Positions 61,672 to 64,000 of a stretch of 64,000 bases of DNA are shown in pieces; position 1 is the first letter of the stretch, and each line of letters opens with the position of its first letter. This DNA comes from Georgenia soli (GTDB taxonomy: Bacteria; Actinomycetota; Actinomycetes; Actinomycetales; Actinomycetaceae): assembly GCF_002563695.1 (NCBI RefSeq), contig NZ_PDJI01000004.1:3844001-3908000 (forward strand), in the 5' to 3' direction. The notes under the pieces were generated by a model. It did not search any database and had not been told where the DNA came from. It worked only from the letters and a program-made list of their open reading frames with translations. The position numbers and the translations under genes are program-made.

Positions 61672-62916
61672 ATGCGACGGAGCATCACCCTTGCGGCCGC
61701 CGTCGGTATGACGATGGCGCTCGCCGCGTGCGGGGGCGAGACCCCCGAGGCGGACACGACGGCGGAGCCCGCCGCCGGGGCGACCTCTGCGCCCGCCGGC
61801 GACGGCGGGACGCTGACCATCTGGACCGACGAGACCCGGCAGGAGGCCGTCGAGGCGGCCGCCACGGCGTTCGAGGAGGAGACCGGCGCCACCGTCGCGA
61901 CCGTTCTGAAGAACTTCGAGGACATCCGCGCCGACTTCCTCGCCCAGGTCCCCACCGGCGAGGGCCCGGACATCACCGTCGGTGCGCACGACTGGCTCGG
62001 CGAGATGACGGCCAACGGCGTCGTGGCCCCCATCGAGCTCGGCGACAAGGCCTCCGAGTTCGAGACCGTCGCGATCGAGGCCTTCACCCAGGACGGCCAG
62101 GTCTACGGCCTGCCCTACGCGGTCGAGAACATCGGCCTCATCCGCAACACGGCGCTCGCCGCGGAGGCCCCGGCCACCTGGGACGACGCCGTCGCCGCGG
62201 GCCAGGCCGCGGGCACGAAGTACCCCCTCCTCATCCAGGTGAGCGAGGAGGGCGACCCCTACACGATGTACCCGCTGCAGACCTCGTTCGGCGCCCCGGT
62301 GTTCGTCCAGAACGAGGACGGCTCCTACAGCCCCGAGCTCGCGCTCGGCGGCGAGCCCGGCAACGCGTTCGCGCAGTGGCTGGCGGAGCAGGGCCAGGCG
62401 GGCACGCTGGACACCGCCATCACCTACGACATCGCGGTGGAGGCCTTCGCCAACGGCGAGTCCCCCTTCATCATCGGCGGGCCGTGGATGATCGCCAGCT
62501 TCGAGGGCCTCGACCTCGCCGTCGACCCGATCCCGAGCGCCGGCGGCGAGCCCGCGCAGCCGTTCGCGGGTGTCCAGGGCTTCTACGTCAACGCCAAGAG
62601 CGAGAACGCCCTGCTCGCCAACGACTTCCTCGTGAACTTCATGTCCACCGAGGAGGCGCAGCTCGCCCTGTACGAGGCGGGTGACCGTCCGCCGGCCCTG
62701 GTCGCCGCGGCCGACACCGCCTCCTCCGACCCGGTCACCGCCGGGTTCCGCGAGGTCGGTACCGACGCCGTGCCGATGCCCTCCATCCCGGAGATGGGCG
62801 CGGTGTGGAACTTCTGGGGCGTGACGGAGGCCGCGATCGTCAGCGGCTCGCAGGAGCCCGTCGCGGCCTGGGAGAAGATGGTCTCGGACATCCAGGGCGC
62901 GCTCGACGCCGCCTGA
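61672..62916 (+). CDS. malE: Maltose/maltodextrin-binding lipoprotein MalE
   Basis: A 414-residue solute-binding protein with a lipoprotein signal (AAAVGMTMALAACGG, lipobox Cys near residue 20) and a Thr/Ala/Glu linker. It matches MalE closely in pattern: LTIWTDETRQEAVEAAAT, GPDITVGAHDWLGEM, FANGESPFIIGGPWMIASFE and PFAGVQGFYVN. It captures malto-oligosaccharides outside the membrane for the MalFG channel. Shine-Dalgarno CAGGAGA precedes the ATG. malF follows 149 bp downstream behind a strong hairpin, which fits higher expression of the binding protein. Confidence 0.93.
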   Translation: MRRSITLAAAVGMTMALAACGGETPEADTTAEPAAGATSAPAGDGGTLTIWTDETRQEAVEAAATAFEEETGATVATVLKNFEDIRADFLAQVPTGEGPDITVGAHDWLGEMTANGVVAPIELGDKASEFETVAIEAFTQDGQVYGLPYAVENIGLIRNTALAAEAPATWDDAVAAGQAAGTKYPLLIQVSEEGDPYTMYPLQTSFGAPVFVQNEDGSYSPELALGGEPGNAFAQWLAEQGQAGTLDTAITYDIAVEAFANGESPFIIGGPWMIASFEGLDLAVDPIPSAGGEPAQPFAGVQGFYVNAKSENALLANDFLVNFMSTEEAQLALYEAGDRPPALVAAADTASSDPVTAGFREVGTDAVPMPSIPEMGAVWNFWGVTEAAIVSGSQEPVAAWEKMVSDIQGALDAA

Positions 62917-62923
62917 CCCACCC

Positions 62924-62959
62924 CCGGCGGGTGCGTGGCCACGGCCGCGCACCCGCCGG
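62924..62959 (+). terminator. Intercistronic hairpin between malE and malF
   Basis: Bases 62924-62940 pair with 62943-62959 over 17 bp with one G-T wobble; the loop is minimal, so the top pairs probably open. It probably protects the malE mRNA end or reduces read-through into malF. Confidence 0.6.
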
Positions 62960-63065
62960 ACCGGCGCCCGGTGCGCCGGCCGCCGGCACCGCCGGCGGAC
63001 CGAACTCGGGGTCGACGACGAACCCCACGACGGTCGGGCGACGACGCGCCCGACGGAGGTCCCAC

Positions 63066-64000
63066 ATGAGCGCCCGCACCGAGGTGGAGCGACGGACCGA
63101 GGCCGGCCGGCCGACGCCGCCTGTCTCCCGCAGCTCCCACGCCCGCACCTTCAGCCGCGGCTTCGCGGCCAAGGTCGTGCTGATGGCTCTGGTCAACGCC
63201 CTCGGCGTGTACGTGATCCTGGCCGCCTGGGCCGCCGAGTCCTACGGCGTGCTGGCGGCCATGGTCGCCCTCGTCGTCGCGGCCGACTACGTCTACTTCT
63301 CGCGGCGCACGCTCCCGCTGAAGTACCTGCTCCCCGGGCTGGCCTTCCTGCTGGTCTACCAGGTCTTCGTCGTCGCCTACACGGGGTACGTGGCGCTGAC
63401 CAACTACGGGGACGGCCACAACTCCACCAAGGAGGACGCCGTCGAGGCGCTCCTCATCCAGAACGAGCGCCGCGTCGAGGGCTCGGCCGCCTACCCGCTG
63501 GTGGTCCTGGACGACGGCGGCGAGCTCGCCTTCGCGATCGCCGACGACGGCGAGGTCCGGGTCGGCCGGGCCGAGACCCCGCTGGAGACGGCGGAGGAAG
63601 CCGTCGTCTCCGACGGCGTCATCACCGAGGTCCCCGGCTACGAGGTGCTCCCGCGGCAGGCGGTGCTCGAGCGCCAGGCCGAGGTCACGGCGCTGCGCGT
63701 GCCGGTCTCGGACGACCCCGCCGACGGGTCGATCCGCACGCAGGACGCGCGCAACGGGTACGTGTTCGTCTCCACGCTGGCGTACGACGAGGCCGCCGAC
63801 ACGATGACGGACACCCTCACCGGGACGGTCTACACGCCGAACGACGAGGGCATGTTCGAGGCCCCCGACGGCACCACGCTGCCCGTGGGCTGGAAGGTGT
63901 TCGTCGGGCTGGAGAACTTCGCCACCGCCTTCGGCGACGCCCGCTACTCCGGCCCGTTCCTGCAGGTGCTGCTGTGGACGCTCGCGTTCGCCGTGCTGTC
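63066..64000 (+). CDS. malF: Maltose ABC transporter permease MalF, 3' end outside window
   Basis: About 311 codons are visible before the edge. After a polar N-terminus come hydrophobic segments at about residues 36-57, 60-78 and 86-108, then a large outside loop of roughly 170 residues rich in Asp, Glu and beta sequence, then KVFVGLENFATAFGD and the start of the channel domain (FLQVLLWTLAFAVLS). The long loop between helices 3 and 4 is characteristic of MalF, where it contacts MalE. Shine-Dalgarno GGAGG precedes ATG 63066. Confidence 0.92.
   Translation, partial: MSARTEVERRTEAGRPTPPVSRSSHARTFSRGFAAKVVLMALVNALGVYVILAAWAAESYGVLAAMVALVVAADYVYFSRRTLPLKYLLPGLAFLLVYQVFVVAYTGYVALTNYGDGHNSTKEDAVEALLIQNERRVEGSAAYPLVVLDDGGELAFAIADDGEVRVGRAETPLETAEEAVVSDGVITEVPGYEVLPRQAVLERQAEVTALRVPVSDDPADGSIRTQDARNGYVFVSTLAYDEAADTMTDTLTGTVYTPNDEGMFEAPDGTTLPVGWKVFVGLENFATAFGDARYSGPFLQVLLWTLAFAVL

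Overview
The window is high-GC DNA from an actinobacterium, most likely a member of the Micrococcales. The reasons are GTG/TTG starts, many 4-nt ATGA/GTGA overlaps, a CIRCE-hrcA-dnaJ locus, a DUF3097 gene, an REP13E12-type HNH gene, and the order hrcA-dnaJ-rsmE-phoH-ybeY-CBS protein-era ... recO-uppS-zur-glyS, which matches the order known from mycobacteria. Genus and species cannot be fixed from the sequence. I saw no rRNA, tRNA, CRISPR array or insertion sequence.

Layout. 1-16.7 kb is a housekeeping block: a PemK-like toxin cut by the window edge, a small membrane protein, lepA, a MOSC protein, an HNH protein, hemW, a membrane protein with a GYGQQ-repeat head, DUF3097, hrcA, dnaJ, rsmE, phoH, ybeY, a CBS/CorC protein and era. 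16.8-45.2 kb is a 28-kb accessory block lying between era and leuA. 45.2-50.5 kb returns to housekeeping with a leucine leader peptide, leuA, two unknown genes, recO and uppS. 50.5-54.2 kb holds a leftward zinc block (VTT membrane protein, zur, znuB, znuC, znuA) behind a palindromic operator. 54.3-58.5 kb holds glyS, a YibE/F-like protein and dus. 58.5-64 kb is a maltodextrin locus: GH13 glucosidase, LacI regulator, malE and the start of malF.

The accessory block is the most interesting part. Its left half has the gene content of the PFNA cluster named in bifidobacteria: PP2C phosphatase, Ser/Thr kinase, a giant Ig/FN3 surface protein, MoxR ATPase, DUF58 and a transglutaminase-like protein. 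To this are joined three FHA proteins, an EssC/EccC-type FtsK ATPase with a beta-grasp-like and an FHA domain at its head, two small WXG100/Esp-type helical proteins, a candidate toxin with a hydrophobic middle, and several small helper genes. No EccB, EccD, EccE, mycosin, EsaA, EssA or EssB gene is visible, so this looks like an unusual type VII-like export system tied to Ser/Thr phosphorylation. Three transcription units in it (the Ig/FN3 gene, the Esp-like gene and the WXG100 gene) each have a GGGGAGTTNTCCCC-like palindrome whose last copy lies 34-35 bp before a -10-like hexamer. An FHA-plus-HTH protein encoded just before the first of these sites is a natural candidate for the regulator. 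The transglutaminase-like protein has lost all three expected catalytic residues.

Most starts are chosen by overlap with the previous gene or by a Shine-Dalgarno match; doubtful ones are flagged in the entries.
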